A stretch of DNA of 45,603 nt from Planctomycetota bacterium (GTDB lineage: Bacteria > Planctomycetota > UBA8108 > JACQVS01). The notes below the pieces were generated by a model. The model was not told the origin of the DNA. It worked only from the letters and a program-made list of their open reading frames with translations, and ran no database searches. This document shows, in pieces, positions 16,068 to 25,070 of this stretch. How positions within the stretch are numbered: the stretch's first letter is position 1; every line of letters starts with the position of its first letter. Both the position numbers and the translations under genes were made by a program. The stretch is from NCBI GenBank assembly GCA_028280485.1, contig JANQLS010000024.1, positions 1-45,603 of the forward strand, given 5' to 3'.

Positions 16068-17873
16068 ATGCAACAAGAGAACATACGTAACTTCAGCATC
16101 ATCGCCCACATCGATCACGGAAAGTCCACGCTAGCGGACCGCTTGATCCAATTCACCAACACGGTGACAGATCGGGAATTTAAAGATCAACTCCTCGATA
16201 ATATGGATATCGAGCGAGAGCGAGGCATCACGATTAAAAGTCAGGCCATCTGCTTGAATTACACAGCAAAAGATGGGCAGACCTACAGCCTCAATTTGAT
16301 CGACACACCCGGTCACGTCGACTTCAGCTACGAAGTCTCACGATCACTCAAATCCTGTGAGGGCGTACTCCTTCTCGTCGATGCCGCCCAGGGAGTTGAA
16401 GCCCAAACGGTTTCCAATCTCTACCTAGCTCTCGAGCACGATCTAGAGATCATCCCGGTGATCAACAAGATCGATATGCCGACCGCTGACATCGATCGAG
16501 CCAGGGAAGCCATCGATAGCGAACTCGGACTCGATCCTGATGACGCAGTCCTGACTTCCGCCAAAAAAGGGATTGGGATCGAAGATCTTCTCGAAACGAT
16601 CATCGCTCGCATTCCTCCTCCCAAAGGTGACCCTGAAGCCCCTTTGAAATCTTTGATCTTCGATTCGAAGTACAATGCCTTCAGAGGAGCGATCATCCAC
16701 ACTCGAGTTTTCGACGGCACCATCAAAGCGGGGCAATGGATCAAGTTCTTTACGAGCGAAGCTGAGTACAAAGTGGAAGAAGTTGGGGTCTTCAAGCTCA
16801 CGATGGAAAAGACCAAAGAGCTCAAGGCTGGACAGGTCGGATATATCGTTGCCGGAATCAAATCGGTTTCCGAAACCAAGGTAGGAGACACGATTACCCT
16901 CGTTGAAAATCCCGCTGAGGAACCCCTCGCCGGTTATAAAGATGTTCAACCGGTCGTCTTCTCTTCGATCTACCCCGCTTCGAGCGATAACTACCAAGAC
17001 CTCACCGATGCCTTAGCCAAGCTCAAGCTCAACGATGCCTCTTTGGTTTATCAAAAGGATTCGTCGGTATCCTTGGGATTCGGTTTCCGTTGTGGATTCC
17101 TGGGCCTCCTTCATATGGAGATCATTCAGGAACGCCTCGACCGCGAATTTGATATCGCGATGGTCACCACCGCCCCCACCGTGAAGTATAAGCTCACTCT
17201 AAAGGGCGGTGAGGAAATCGAAATCGACAACCCCCTCAATTTCCCTGATCCTTCTCAAATTGAAATCGCAGAAGAACCTTTTATCCACGCCGAGATTATG
17301 GTGCCCGATACTTACCTCGGCGCCATCATCAATCTTTGCTTAGAACGCCGGGGAAAAAATCAGAAGATGAACTACATCAGCCCCAAGAGGGTTGAGTTGA
17401 GTTACGATATTCCCCTAGCCGAAATCCTCTTTGAGTTCTATGACCAACTCAAATCTCGGTCCTCCGGCTACGCTTCATTCTCTTACGAACCCACCGACTA
17501 CGAAGCGAGTAATTTGGTCAAAGTCGATATCTTAGTGAACGGCGAGGCCGTCGACGCACTCAGCTTTATCGTTCACAAGGATGAAGCCGATGCTCGAGCA
17601 AGAAGCATCTGTAAAAAGCTCAAGAAAACGATTCCAAAGAAGCAATTTAAGATTCCTCTCCAGGGTGCGATCGGCTCGAAGATTATCGCTCGCGAGACCA
17701 TTTCGGCCTTCCGAAAAGACGTGACGGCGAAATGTTACGGTGGTGATATCACTCGAAAGAGAAAACTGCTCGAGAAGCAAAAAGAAGGTAAGAAAAAGAT
17801 GCGAATGGTGGGATCGGTCGAGATCCCCCAAGATGCCTTCCTCTCGGTTCTACGTACGGACTCAGACGAATAA
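16068..17873 (+). CDS. lepA: Elongation factor 4 (LepA) GTPase
   Basis: A 601-residue translational GTPase at the family's usual length (about 600). G1 is AHIDHGKST at 13-21, G3 is DTPGH at 79-83 and G4 is NKID at 133-136. The switch region [13 protein letters not shown] is present at 48-60. The C-terminal LepA-specific part is intact ([40 protein letters not shown]). LepA binds the ribosome and affects initiation and elongation under stress. The gene starts 80 bp after mlaD, with ATG in CTTATGCAACAAG and no strong Shine-Dalgarno. It is a core gene with no anomalies and a useful phylogenetic marker for the window. Confidence 0.98.
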   Translation: MQQENIRNFSIIAHIDHGKSTLADRLIQFTNTVTDREFKDQLLDNMDIERERGITIKSQAICLNYTAKDGQTYSLNLIDTPGHVDFSYEVSRSLKSCEGVLLLVDAAQGVEAQTVSNLYLALEHDLEIIPVINKIDMPTADIDRAREAIDSELGLDPDDAVLTSAKKGIGIEDLLETIIARIPPPKGDPEAPLKSLIFDSKYNAFRGAIIHTRVFDGTIKAGQWIKFFTSEAEYKVEEVGVFKLTMEKTKELKAGQVGYIVAGIKSVSETKVGDTITLVENPAEEPLAGYKDVQPVVFSSIYPASSDNYQDLTDALAKLKLNDASLVYQKDSSVSLGFGFRCGFLGLLHMEIIQERLDREFDIAMVTTAPTVKYKLTLKGGEEIEIDNPLNFPDPSQIEIAEEPFIHAEIMVPDTYLGAIINLCLERRGKNQKMNYISPKRVELSYDIPLAEILFEFYDQLKSRSSGYASFSYEPTDYEASNLVKVDILVNGEAVDALSFIVHKDEADARARSICKKLKKTIPKKQFKIPLQGAIGSKIIARETISAFRKDVTAKCYGGDITRKRKLLEKQKEGKKKMRMVGSVEIPQDAFLSVLRTDSDE

Positions 17874-17961
17874 TAAATTCGCTTCCGATCTTCGATCTCT
17901 TTGCCCGCTTCGAGCGATTTTCCTTCTTTTCCCCATATGTTGAGATCCAAGTTTAAACTCG

Positions 17962-19107
17962 ATGCACGCGGGTATTTACCTCCACGTTCCATTTTGCAGT
18001 CGCCACTGCCCCTTCTGTGACTTTGCCATCACAACGGATTATCGCTTGAAGGAAGCTTGGAAACGCTCGATTTTGGAGGAGATTAAAATTCGAGCGGAAG
18101 CTTGGAGCTCCTTTTCTTACGATACGATCTATCTTGGCGGAGGTACTCCCTCGACCCTACCCGCCCCTTGGATCGAGGAACTGATCGAGGTTTTAAAGAA
18201 TCAGTTTTCTATCGAGGCTCAACCTGAAATCACCATCGAAGTTAATCCTGCTGATTTCGATACGAATTTCTTCCCCGATTTAGCCTCCATTGGCGTCAAT
18301 CGAATCAGCTTGGGAATTCAATCTTTTGACAGTGAAGACCTCGAGCTCTTAGGCCGTGATCATTCTCTAGCTCAAGTCTTTTCTACTTACGAATTAGCTC
18401 AGCAAGCCGGAATCAATAATATTTCGATCGATTTGATCCATGGCCTTCCCGCTAGAGACCTCTTCCACTGGGAAAAGCAGTTAGAGCGAGCTGCTCAACT
18501 TTCCCCAACGCATATTTCTTCTTACGCGCTGACTTATGAACCGGGAACTCCGTTTACTAAAAAGAGAGATAAAGGCGAGCTTCAAGAGATCTCAGAAGAA
18601 CTCCAAAGTGAGATTTTTCTTTTTACCCATCGTTATTTAAACAAGGTCGGAATTCAGGGATACGAAGTTTCCAATTTTGCGAGTTCAACTGAGACTCGCT
18701 CAAGACACAATCAAAAGTACTGGTACGGCGCTCCCTATCTCGGCCTCGGCCCCGGTGCTCACAGTTTCACCCAAGGAATGAGAAGTTGGAACTTAAGAAG
18801 TACTCCGGCTTATATCCACTCTCTTGAAAACGGCATTCTTCCCCAAGAATCGAACGAAGAGCTCAACCTGGAGCAACAGAGTTTAGAGCTTTTGTTTCTG
18901 AGTTTGAGAACTTATCGCGGGCTCGACCTCAATCAGTTCCAAATAATAAGTGGGCGAGATCTACTCGTAGAAAAACGCATAATGATCGATGAACTCTTAG
19001 AAAAACGATGGGCTGAGATTCGAGAGAATCACCTCCTATTGACATTAGAAGGCCTGGCGGTAGCGGACAGCATCGCCGTAAATTTGTCTGAAATTGAGCC
19101 AAACTGA
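17962..19107 (+). CDS. hemW: HemW-like radical SAM protein
   Basis: A 381-residue radical SAM protein of the HemW/HemN-like family. The [4Fe-4S] motif is C12-x3-C16-x2-C19 in FCSRHCPFCDF. Downstream hallmarks are LGGGTPS, EVNPAD, INRISLGIQSFD, IDLIHGLP, THISSYALTYEPGTPF, YEVSNFA and YLGLGPGAHSF. HemW proteins, historically mis-annotated as oxygen-independent coproporphyrinogen oxidase, act as heme chaperones. True HemN has an extra N-terminal region that is absent here, and the CxxxCxxC lacks the additional HemN Cys (F at that place), both favouring HemW. The gene is 88 bp after lepA. Linkage of lepA and hemW is common in bacteria, and a shared transcript is likely. Confidence 0.93.
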   Translation: MHAGIYLHVPFCSRHCPFCDFAITTDYRLKEAWKRSILEEIKIRAEAWSSFSYDTIYLGGGTPSTLPAPWIEELIEVLKNQFSIEAQPEITIEVNPADFDTNFFPDLASIGVNRISLGIQSFDSEDLELLGRDHSLAQVFSTYELAQQAGINNISIDLIHGLPARDLFHWEKQLERAAQLSPTHISSYALTYEPGTPFTKKRDKGELQEISEELQSEIFLFTHRYLNKVGIQGYEVSNFASSTETRSRHNQKYWYGAPYLGLGPGAHSFTQGMRSWNLRSTPAYIHSLENGILPQESNEELNLEQQSLELLFLSLRTYRGLDLNQFQIISGRDLLVEKRIMIDELLEKRWAEIRENHLLLTLEGLAVADSIAVNLSEIEPN

Positions 19108-19544
19108 TTCAAACTCATTCCCCGAAAAGTGTCTAAAGGCGAGACAAAACACCGGTTTTACTAAAAAACCTTCTATATCCTTACCTAGTCCCCGACCATT
19201 TCTTGTGGGGAACCGTTTTATCTGCTAAGTTTGACAGATCCTAATCTCCCGAAACTTTGTTCTCTCTCCAGCTTCTAGCGCGCTTAACACCAACGATTCA
19301 ACTGGTAGAAAACAGCTATAAAGCACTGAGAACAAGGATCCTTCCCAGCGCCTCATCGATCGGAGCTTTTCAAAAACCTTTGCGTTTTTGTAGAGGTAAT
19401 GAAGTGCCTCCAGATCTCCATCGAGGCTGTATCGTTGATTCGCTGAAGATCCATTTGACCCATCCATCCTATGCACAGCATATTTTGGATGCTCTTCAGT
19501 TTCACTGGTTCCTGCATCTGTTCGAGTTCGAAAGGATTCTTAAA
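19108..19544. other. Leader/intergenic region before the DUF1566 gene
   Basis: About 437 bp. An in-frame extension from 19257 is open, but it lacks protein character and a ribosome-binding site, so I treat it as non-coding. A CAAAAAC/GTTTTTG hairpin lies at 19371-19390 without a T-tail. The promoter for the exported DUF1566 protein is presumably here. Confidence 0.5.
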
Positions 19545-20309
19545 ATGCGAAGCATTTTAATCGCTTCATTACTATTCAATTTTGTGTTCATCGCTTACTT
19601 GATGAATGAAAATTCTACCCTGACTCCATCGGTCAATGCTGGCCCGGTTCCCGCCGCAGGAGAAAACGGAGACGTCGACGGAGATTCGAATCGAAACTTG
19701 GGCGATGTATTGTATCTGTTAAATTACCTCTTCCGAGGTGGTCCGGCTCCCGTTGAAATTTCTTGTCCCGATGCGACTCCCATCGCTCTTCCCCAAACAG
19801 GTCAAAACGCTTGCTTCAATGACCTTGGCGAAGAAGTTCTCTGTAACAATTCTGAGTTCCCCGGCCAAGACGCATTCTACCGTGCGGGTTGTGGTGGTTC
19901 TGATCGCTTCGTCGACAACGAAGATGGAACGATCACCGATACTTGCACGGGCTTGATGTGGACGGCGACAACTCAGGATGCCAACGGTGACCTCATGTTC
20001 ACGTTTGAAGACATGGTCACCTGGAAAGAGGCTTTAAAGTTCTGTGAAGATCGTGATTTGGCTGGCCATACGGATTGGCGCCTGCCCAATCGACGAGAAT
20101 TAGAAAGCTTGGCTGAATTTACCGATAACAATAATGGGGTCAATAATAGGTTTTCCCTCGTTGCTCCCCATCTCTATTGGAGTTCTACGACGGATATCAC
20201 GTCCCCTGGTAGCGCCTGGTTCGTCGAATTTGGCCAGGGAGGCTCGTTTGTCGACAGCACGACGAAGTTCGCCACTTTCCACGTTCTCTGTGTTAGAACG
20301 GCGAACTGA
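19545..20309 (+). CDS. Exported dockerin-like/DUF1566 (Lcl C-terminal) protein
   Basis: A 254-residue protein. The start at 19545 is chosen because it gives a clean signal/anchor (MRSILIASLLFNFVFIAYLM) and AAAGGA lies 9 nt upstream. Residues 41-66 form a half-dockerin/EF-hand-like motif (NGDVDGDSNRNLGDVLYLLN), a form frequent in Planctomycetota. Residues 120-251 are a DUF1566 domain: DNEDGTITDTCTGLMWTAT, DWRLPNRRELESL, YWSSTT and a closing VLCVR. DUF1566 has the C-type-lectin-like fold also seen in formylglycine-generating-like proteins and is a presumed ligand-binding module outside the cell. The function is otherwise unknown. A strong terminator follows 66 bp after the stop. Confidence 0.85.
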   Translation: MRSILIASLLFNFVFIAYLMNENSTLTPSVNAGPVPAAGENGDVDGDSNRNLGDVLYLLNYLFRGGPAPVEISCPDATPIALPQTGQNACFNDLGEEVLCNNSEFPGQDAFYRAGCGGSDRFVDNEDGTITDTCTGLMWTATTQDANGDLMFTFEDMVTWKEALKFCEDRDLAGHTDWRLPNRRELESLAEFTDNNNGVNNRFSLVAPHLYWSSTTDITSPGSAWFVEFGQGGSFVDSTTKFATFHVLCVRTAN

Positions 20310-20374
20310 TCAGTTCCCGTTTGTTAGATCCTTCAATCGGAGTTCATATTCTAGGAACTTCCGATTTTAAACGA

Positions 20375-20415
20375 AAACAAAAGGCCCGTTCACACTGTGA
20401 ACGGGCCTTTTGTTT
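20375..20415. terminator. Strong bidirectional Rho-independent terminator
   Basis: A perfect 19-bp stem (20375-20393 with 20397-20415) with a 3-nt loop. The core is GGCCCGTTCAC and the AAACAAAA/TTTTGTTT flanks serve as the U-rich tract on either strand. It ends the DUF1566 transcript. Confidence 0.9.
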
Positions 20416-20506
20416 GTTCAGGGTGACACCATTTTTCAAACTGTTTCTAAGGTCTCCATTCGTCCTGCCCGATAACTGTAGGCAGAGAGAGAGGGGTGAC
20501 CCCAAC

Positions 20507-20764
20507 ATGGAGCTCACCATGCCCTTAAAATTCGAATGTGATCCTGAAGCGGTTCTCAATATGCAAGAAAACCAAGTCGGTGTTGAAGAGATCCTTCAAT
20601 ACTGCCACGCTCTTCTTACGAATCAAGAGATCTCTCAAGTGATTCGAGGCTTAGAAAATCTGAACCAACAACTCAGTCATTTGGATGAAGATGATCATCC
20701 CACCAAAGCCTACGGCGCAAGTTTAGAGGATCTCGAAGAAGACTACGAAGAGGTCGCCGTTTAA
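20507..20764 (+). CDS. Small acidic protein of unknown function
   Basis: An 85-residue cytoplasmic-looking protein, helical and acidic at the end (EDLEEDYEEVAV). Two starts compete. ATG 20507 follows GAGGGGTG, and ATG 20519 follows GGAG with 6-nt spacing, giving MPLKFECDPEAVL and 81 residues. It is bracketed by two strong terminators, which defines a monocistronic unit and supports a real gene. I recognise no family. An open frame extending upstream to 20321 would run through the previous terminator and is rejected. Confidence 0.7.
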   Translation: MELTMPLKFECDPEAVLNMQENQVGVEEILQYCHALLTNQEISQVIRGLENLNQQLSHLDEDDHPTKAYGASLEDLEEDYEEVAV

Positions 20765-20783
20765 TCGACTTCATTCGGAAACA

Positions 20784-20824
20784 AAAAAAAGCGTGCTTGA
20801 ACTGAGTTCAAGCACGCTTTTTTT
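20784..20824. terminator. Bidirectional terminator between convergent genes
   Basis: AAAAAAAGCGTGCTTGAACT pairs with its complement (20784-20803 with 20805-20824) around a single-base centre. A/T tracts on both sides serve both strands. It sits between the small acidic gene (+) and the MamK-like gene (-). Confidence 0.92.
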
Positions 20825-20847
20825 ATTGTTGAGTCAACGAGTTGAAA

Positions 20848-21930
20848 TTAACCGTTCACTTCCTCAACTTCTTTTTCCTGAGTAGTCTCTTCTTGATCAC
20901 TGTTTTCTTCAGTGAATTCATGCCAGTATTCTTCGGGCATGTCGAGAGCAATTTTCAAGGCTCCGTTTGAACCACAGTATTGAGGTTCTTCAACGGTAGT
21001 GACTTTTCCACCACCGTATTCTTTGAGAGCATCCTGGATAGCTTTACCCAAACCTTTGATCTGGCTTCCACCACCACCCAAGAGGATGTTATTTCGCATC
21101 TTTTCTTGGAATTCAGGATCGTAAGTAGCAATCAAATCGTAAAGAGCTTCAACGGTTGGAGGCACGATCGTGTAACAAGCTTCATAAACTTGTTCGGTGA
21201 TATCAAACTCTTGAGGCTTACCGGCAACGGGAAGAACCACTTGAGCTTCATCCATGTTGCGGCTCACTGAAGAATATTCTTCTTTAAAATTTCTGATCAT
21301 GTTGATCGAGAACTGCGCATCGGAGTAAGCCGATTTGATGTTTTCAGCGAGGGCTTGATCTAAGGCATCTCCAGCGACTTCATGAGTACGTTGGTCTTCA
21401 GCCTTAGGCATCGTTCCGTGAACGCGACAGAGGTCTGTCGTACCCGCACCGATATCGATAACCAAAGTGTCGTCCAAGAAATCCAAACCGTAAGCAACGG
21501 CGAAAGGCTCTGAACAAACGATCACACTGTCGAGACAAGCCGAAGCGGCTTCGAGGATCTCCGCCTTACCTTCGACACTCGCTTCCGCGGGAGCACCGAT
21601 GACGGCGTAGATGGTGGCTCCGGTAGGAGCTTGAGCTAAAGAGACAACGTGTTCTAAAAGGTCTTTGACGGCTCTCCGAGCATCGTCAGAACCTGAACCG
21701 TGCATCTTCAATGCTCCACCCGCCAAGGGGCGAACCAAGTTGACCGACATACGATTATCGACGGCTTCTTTGCCATAGATTTTATCTCGCCCACCCAATT
21801 TTTTCTGAGCGACGTGATCTTGGGGATATCCAACATAAGACCATACAGTCTCACGAACACCTGTCGAAGAGGTGATGGAAGTACGACTACTTCCGAGGTC
21901 GATTCCGAGATAGACGATTTCGTCTGACAT
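20848..21930 (-). CDS. MamK-like bacterial actin
   Basis: A 360-residue actin-fold ATPase. Phosphate-1 motif is YLGIDLGSSRTSI (7-19); SEPFAVAYGL (140-149) carries E141. Phosphate-2 is VIDIGAGTTDL (157-167), and the adenosine motif is LLGGGGSQIKGL (283-294). It is closest to MamK by recall: GYPQD after strand 2, AVIGAPA, SEPF-x-V-x-YGLD, G-T-x-P-x-x-EDQ-x-T right after the phosphate-2 loop, and a late EEYW. These features separate it from MreB, ParM, FtsA and DnaK. The start at 21930 has AAGGAG six bases upstream; a longer frame from 21993 does not. An acidic Glu-rich tail (340-360) extends past the actin fold. MamK polymerises into filaments that organise magnetosomes, but no other magnetosome gene is here, so the cargo must differ. 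It lies downstream of the coiled-coil gene on the same strand, 198 bp away. Confidence 0.88.
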   Translation of the reverse strand: MSDEIVYLGIDLGSSRTSITSSTGVRETVWSYVGYPQDHVAQKKLGGRDKIYGKEAVDNRMSVNLVRPLAGGALKMHGSGSDDARRAVKDLLEHVVSLAQAPTGATIYAVIGAPAEASVEGKAEILEAASACLDSVIVCSEPFAVAYGLDFLDDTLVIDIGAGTTDLCRVHGTMPKAEDQRTHEVAGDALDQALAENIKSAYSDAQFSINMIRNFKEEYSSVSRNMDEAQVVLPVAGKPQEFDITEQVYEACYTIVPPTVEALYDLIATYDPEFQEKMRNNILLGGGGSQIKGLGKAIQDALKEYGGGKVTTVEEPQYCGSNGALKIALDMPEEYWHEFTEENSDQEETTQEKEVEEVNG

Positions 21931-21936
21931 TAAACT

Positions 21937-21942
21937 CTCCTT
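21937..21942 (-). promoter_or_regulatory. Shine-Dalgarno deciding the MamK-like start
   Basis: AAGGAG (minus strand) lies six bases before the ATG at 21930, fixing the start at MSDEIVYLG. The upstream in-frame ATG at 21993 would add a charged 21-residue extension not seen in actin relatives. Confidence 0.8.
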
Positions 21943-22056
21943 TTCCCTTTCCTCCTTTTCGGAGGACTCGATTTTTTCCCATCGAGTGTTCAACTGACTC
22001 AGTGACCCTCAGCTGAACATGACGAGTAAAACTCTAACCAAAGTAAGTGACCCAAT

Positions 22057-22071
22057 TGAAGTTAAACTTCA
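22057..22071. promoter_or_regulatory. 15-bp dyad in the spacer before the MamK-like gene
   Basis: TGAAGT-TAA-ACTTCA is a 6+6 bp palindrome within the 198-bp gap between the coiled-coil gene and the MamK-like gene. It could be an operator for an internal promoter. No terminator is seen in this gap, so read-through from the upstream gene is possible. Confidence 0.3.
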
Positions 22072-22128
22072 CAACAGACCTGGGGGGACCTTGGGCCCTC
22101 ACTGGTAAATTGCCTTTTTGAATCAAAA

Positions 22129-23664
22129 TCATGATCCCGGCTCCCAAACGAGGTCATCAGGATCGACTTCGACCGAATCCTCACCTTGAGATCCATCTAA
22201 GGACTTCATGAATTCCAAGGTGGCATCGTCGAGTTCTGAACTATCTTTTTTCTTAGACGACTTCTTCTTTTTCATCGGTGGAGGCTTGATGCGGTTAACC
22301 GAAATGGATTTAACCCCATCGACTTCACTGACTTGAATTTGCTCTTGAACGCCCTCGACATCTCCCTCCGCTTCGACATCACCAACTTCATCGATACGGA
22401 CCGTGTCACTTCCATCAGAGCTTTCGTTTGAAGTGAGTTCTTCGGAACATTGTGCTTCAACCGAATCTTCTGAGGAGCATTGAGCCTCTAATTGATTCGC
22501 CTCCATCTGAAGTTCTTCAGTAGGGGGATCGGTGGGTGAATCTTCTGCTGAATGTGAAGAGTCTTGTGGTTGGGAAGAAGTTTTCTTAACCTTGCTCTTC
22601 TTACCCTTCCCGGTTTTCTTCATGAAGGAGCGAACGTCTTTATTACCTTCGATGATCTCTTTAAGAAGTTCTAGCTTCTTCTCCTTATCGGGATCGTCGT
22701 GGTTCATGCCCGCTTCAACGATATTTTTAAGCCCCAATCCACCCTGTGCGTTTTCGAGGGCATGCGCTCGGTGCTCAGCGTGCTTACGAGCTTGCTCGGT
22801 ATCATCCAAAGATTGCGAGAGACGGTTGACCTTGCGCTCGAGAAGCTTGATTTTGTCGTTTTGTGCATCTTCAGCATGCTGACGAATCTTCTCACGTTCA
22901 TCGTCGAGGAGCTTCGAAACGACTTCCCGCATGTCTCTTTCAATTTCTTGACCGACTGAAGATTTTTGAACAGCCTTATCGATCAATCTTGATAAGCGAC
23001 GCTCGAGTTCAAGAATTCCTTGGTCCGAAACGGTGAACTGATCAGCACTCACCACTTTGTGCTTCTCGTCTTCTAAGACAGACTGGGCTCGATCGAGCTG
23101 GTCTTGAAGCATTTGAGTTTGAGCTTCGAGCCCCTTCTTTTCTGCTTTGAAAGAATCTAAGCGCTCTTTGAAGGTCTCTTCAGCTTCTTCTAAGAGTTTT
23201 TGACGTTGCTCTTCGTCCCAAGAATGTTCTGCTGATTGAAGGGCTTCCTTCACCGCTTCATCTACAAGCGTTCTCACCGTAGATAAATTCAACACCCGAA
23301 CTTCAGAGTGATTCTTCGCAAGATCAGTCGATTTCATGGTTCGCGAACGATCACGAATGGTTTGACCTAAATCGGAAGAGCCACGACTTCCCTTAGGCGC
23401 AGCCTCAGCCTGTTGGGGAGGTAGATCAGGAAACTCTCCAGGCTCAGCAGAGTCAACAGGAACGGGAGCGGGTGCCTTCGGTTTGGGTTGAGCTTCCACC
23501 TCAGCCTTGACTCGTTTTTTCTTTTTATGCTTACCCAGCATCAAATCTTTTCGACTGACGGCATCCTGCCCCAAAGCCAAAGGAGGTGGAGCTTTCTTAC
23601 CACCCTTCTTAGGGTTTTGAGATTTTTGACTCGGGTTTTGATTTGAGGGATCTTTGGAATTCAC
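22129..23664 (-). CDS. Large Lys/Glu-rich coiled-coil protein upstream of the MamK-like actin
   Basis: A 511-residue protein starting at GTG, with no clear Shine-Dalgarno. Residues 1-110 are basic, Pro/Ala/Lys-rich and disordered (LMLGKHKKKKRVKAE). About 125-310 is a long coiled coil (LLEEAEETFKERLDSFKAEK, LERRLSRLIDKAVQK, IKLLERKVNRLSQSLDDTEQ). About 350-460 is an acidic Ser/Glu/Asp linker with two near-identical QCS-S/E-E segments. After a second Lys cluster (PPPMKKKKSSKKK), the final 35 residues are acidic and end in DDLVWEPGS. There is no signal or membrane segment. By analogy with MamJ or other adaptors it could connect the neighbouring filament to a cargo. That role is inference from adjacency and architecture only. 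Confidence 0.82.
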   Translation of the reverse strand: MNSKDPSNQNPSQKSQNPKKGGKKAPPPLALGQDAVSRKDLMLGKHKKKKRVKAEVEAQPKPKAPAPVPVDSAEPGEFPDLPPQQAEAAPKGSRGSSDLGQTIRDRSRTMKSTDLAKNHSEVRVLNLSTVRTLVDEAVKEALQSAEHSWDEEQRQKLLEEAEETFKERLDSFKAEKKGLEAQTQMLQDQLDRAQSVLEDEKHKVVSADQFTVSDQGILELERRLSRLIDKAVQKSSVGQEIERDMREVVSKLLDDEREKIRQHAEDAQNDKIKLLERKVNRLSQSLDDTEQARKHAEHRAHALENAQGGLGLKNIVEAGMNHDDPDKEKKLELLKEIIEGNKDVRSFMKKTGKGKKSKVKKTSSQPQDSSHSAEDSPTDPPTEELQMEANQLEAQCSSEDSVEAQCSEELTSNESSDGSDTVRIDEVGDVEAEGDVEGVQEQIQVSEVDGVKSISVNRIKPPPMKKKKSSKKKDSSELDDATLEFMKSLDGSQGEDSVEVDPDDLVWEPGS

Positions 23665-24215
23665 TGGGTTGAGCTTAGTAATTTGAAATCCTCATTCACG
23701 CCACAACCTCAGGAGGAACGACTCAAAGCCATAAAGGCGTTCCGAGTAGCCCGGTCCTGTAGCATGGCCAACTTATTACGATCAAAGAAGAATAGGACGC
23801 TACTTACTGAGGGTCAAACCGGTGAAAAAAACGTCATTTTTTTGACTTTTAAGGTTTGGTCTAAACAAATGAGAACAATCGACTTAGCACTATTTCATAA
23901 TCTTTGGATCCCACTCTTGTCCCAAAGCTAGGCAATAGATTATCGTAACTACTAAGAAAACTCGCTGGCGGTTAGGAAACTTTTAAGTCTTATTCAACCT
24001 TGGTTTTAAATCATTTGAACTCAAACCCAAGTCAAGGATCTAAAAGGAGTGTCCCCCACAAGAACCGACCAATTTTCTTGAAAATTCACATTATCAGTAA
24101 CGACATCAAGGTCACTTAAAGAGAAATAAGATTTGGGAATCGAACATGAGCTAAGATTCATGGCTCAACGAGAATACGATTCCATTAGATGTAACCCGTA
24201 CTGGAGGTTCAACCG
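23665..24215. other. Divergent intergenic region, about 550 bp
   Basis: It separates the coiled-coil/MamK-like unit (-) from the NfeD/flotillin unit (+), so promoters for both should lie here. An 82-codon open frame at 23683-23931 has no ribosome-binding site and poor composition, and is not called. GGTCAAACCGGTGA (about 23812) and GGTTCAACCGGTGA (about 24206) are similar 14-mers about 390 bp apart, the second overlapping the nfeD-like start. Confidence 0.45.
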
Positions 24216-24800
24216 GTGATTGAGTTCTTTAACGATCTCAGTGCTTTAGAAAAGACCTATTTTATCTGCGCAGTGGGTGGAGGTATTTTATTTGTCGTTC
24301 GCATGATCCTATTTCTTGTCGGAGGCGATGCGGACATCGATGGTGACCTAGACCTCGATGGAGGATTAGATTCCGACGGAGCATTCCAATTTCTCTCGAT
24401 TCAAACGATGACGAGTTTCTTCATGATGTTTGGGCTCATCGGTTTGACTTGTACCAGCGCTTACGGTTTACCTGCTATCATGTCCATCGGTTTTGCCACG
24501 GCTGCTGGTGTCGCGATGGTTTGGATCACCGAACGGATATTTAATTTTATCAAACAATTTCAATCTGCTGGAAACATTGAAACCGAAAACGCCCTGGGTA
24601 AAGAAGGGAATGTTTATCTCACCATTCCCAGTAACGGCATTGGAAAGATTCAACTCTCAGTTCAGGGACGCCTTCGAGAATTTGATGCGATCAGTGAACT
24701 TAAAGAAGACATTCCAACCGGGGAGCGAGTCATCGTCATGCGAGTAGTGAATGACTCTCAACTCTCCGTTTCTAAAATTCCAACGAATCAAGAATCATAA
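24216..24800 (+). CDS. NfeD-like membrane protein (flotillin partner)
   Basis: A 194-residue protein with a GTG start and GGAGG 8 nt upstream. There are three predicted membrane segments (about 15-36, 65-86, 88-110). An Asp-rich loop (DADIDGDLDLDGGLDSDG, 39-56) follows the first. The C-terminus is an OB-fold-like domain typical of NfeD family proteins (NALGKEGNVYLTIPSNGIGK, REFDAISELKEDIPTGERVI). Short NfeD proteins such as YuaF are encoded next to flotillins and work with them in membrane microdomains. The flotillin gene follows 270 bp later on the same strand, which supports that role. The Asp-rich loop could bind a cation, which is inference. Confidence 0.85.
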   Translation: MIEFFNDLSALEKTYFICAVGGGILFVVRMILFLVGGDADIDGDLDLDGGLDSDGAFQFLSIQTMTSFFMMFGLIGLTCTSAYGLPAIMSIGFATAAGVAMVWITERIFNFIKQFQSAGNIETENALGKEGNVYLTIPSNGIGKIQLSVQGRLREFDAISELKEDIPTGERVIVMRVVNDSQLSVSKIPTNQES

Positions 24801-25070
24801 ATTTTTTGGCGACGTGGGTAACGACGCAATGAACGAGGGGTGAGGTCATCCTTTCAATCAAAAGCTAAGACTAATGAAAAACAGATAGAGAGTTTTCACT
24901 CATAAAAGCCTAGATGCTTTTTCTTAGGTTGGTACGTTTGCGTCCGCGCTCTTCTCTGGCTTTCTATTTACTCATGAATTACAAAGCCAACAACAGTTTC
25001 AACAAGAGCTTGTCGAAAGATCTAAATTCTATTTGAAGACGTATTTTCGACAGCGGAGAAAGGAGTGTTA

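Noticed and set aside
16421..16997. Long minus-strand open frames across lepA
   Set aside because: They lie entirely within the conserved lepA coding frame.
19257..19544. Upstream extension of the DUF1566 gene
   Set aside because: The start at 19545 has a Shine-Dalgarno and a signal sequence; the extension shows neither and would bury the signal.
20321..20506. Upstream extension of the small acidic gene
   Set aside because: It would read through the perfect 19-bp terminator at 20375-20415, and its residues mirror that repeat.
20848..21930. Magnetosome gene island
   Set aside because: Only a MamK-like gene is present; there is no mamA, mamB, mamM, mamE or similar gene in 45 kb, so biomineralisation is not supported.
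23683..23931. 82-codon open frame between the divergent units
   Set aside because: No ribosome-binding site, no recognisable sequence, and it occupies the likely promoter region.
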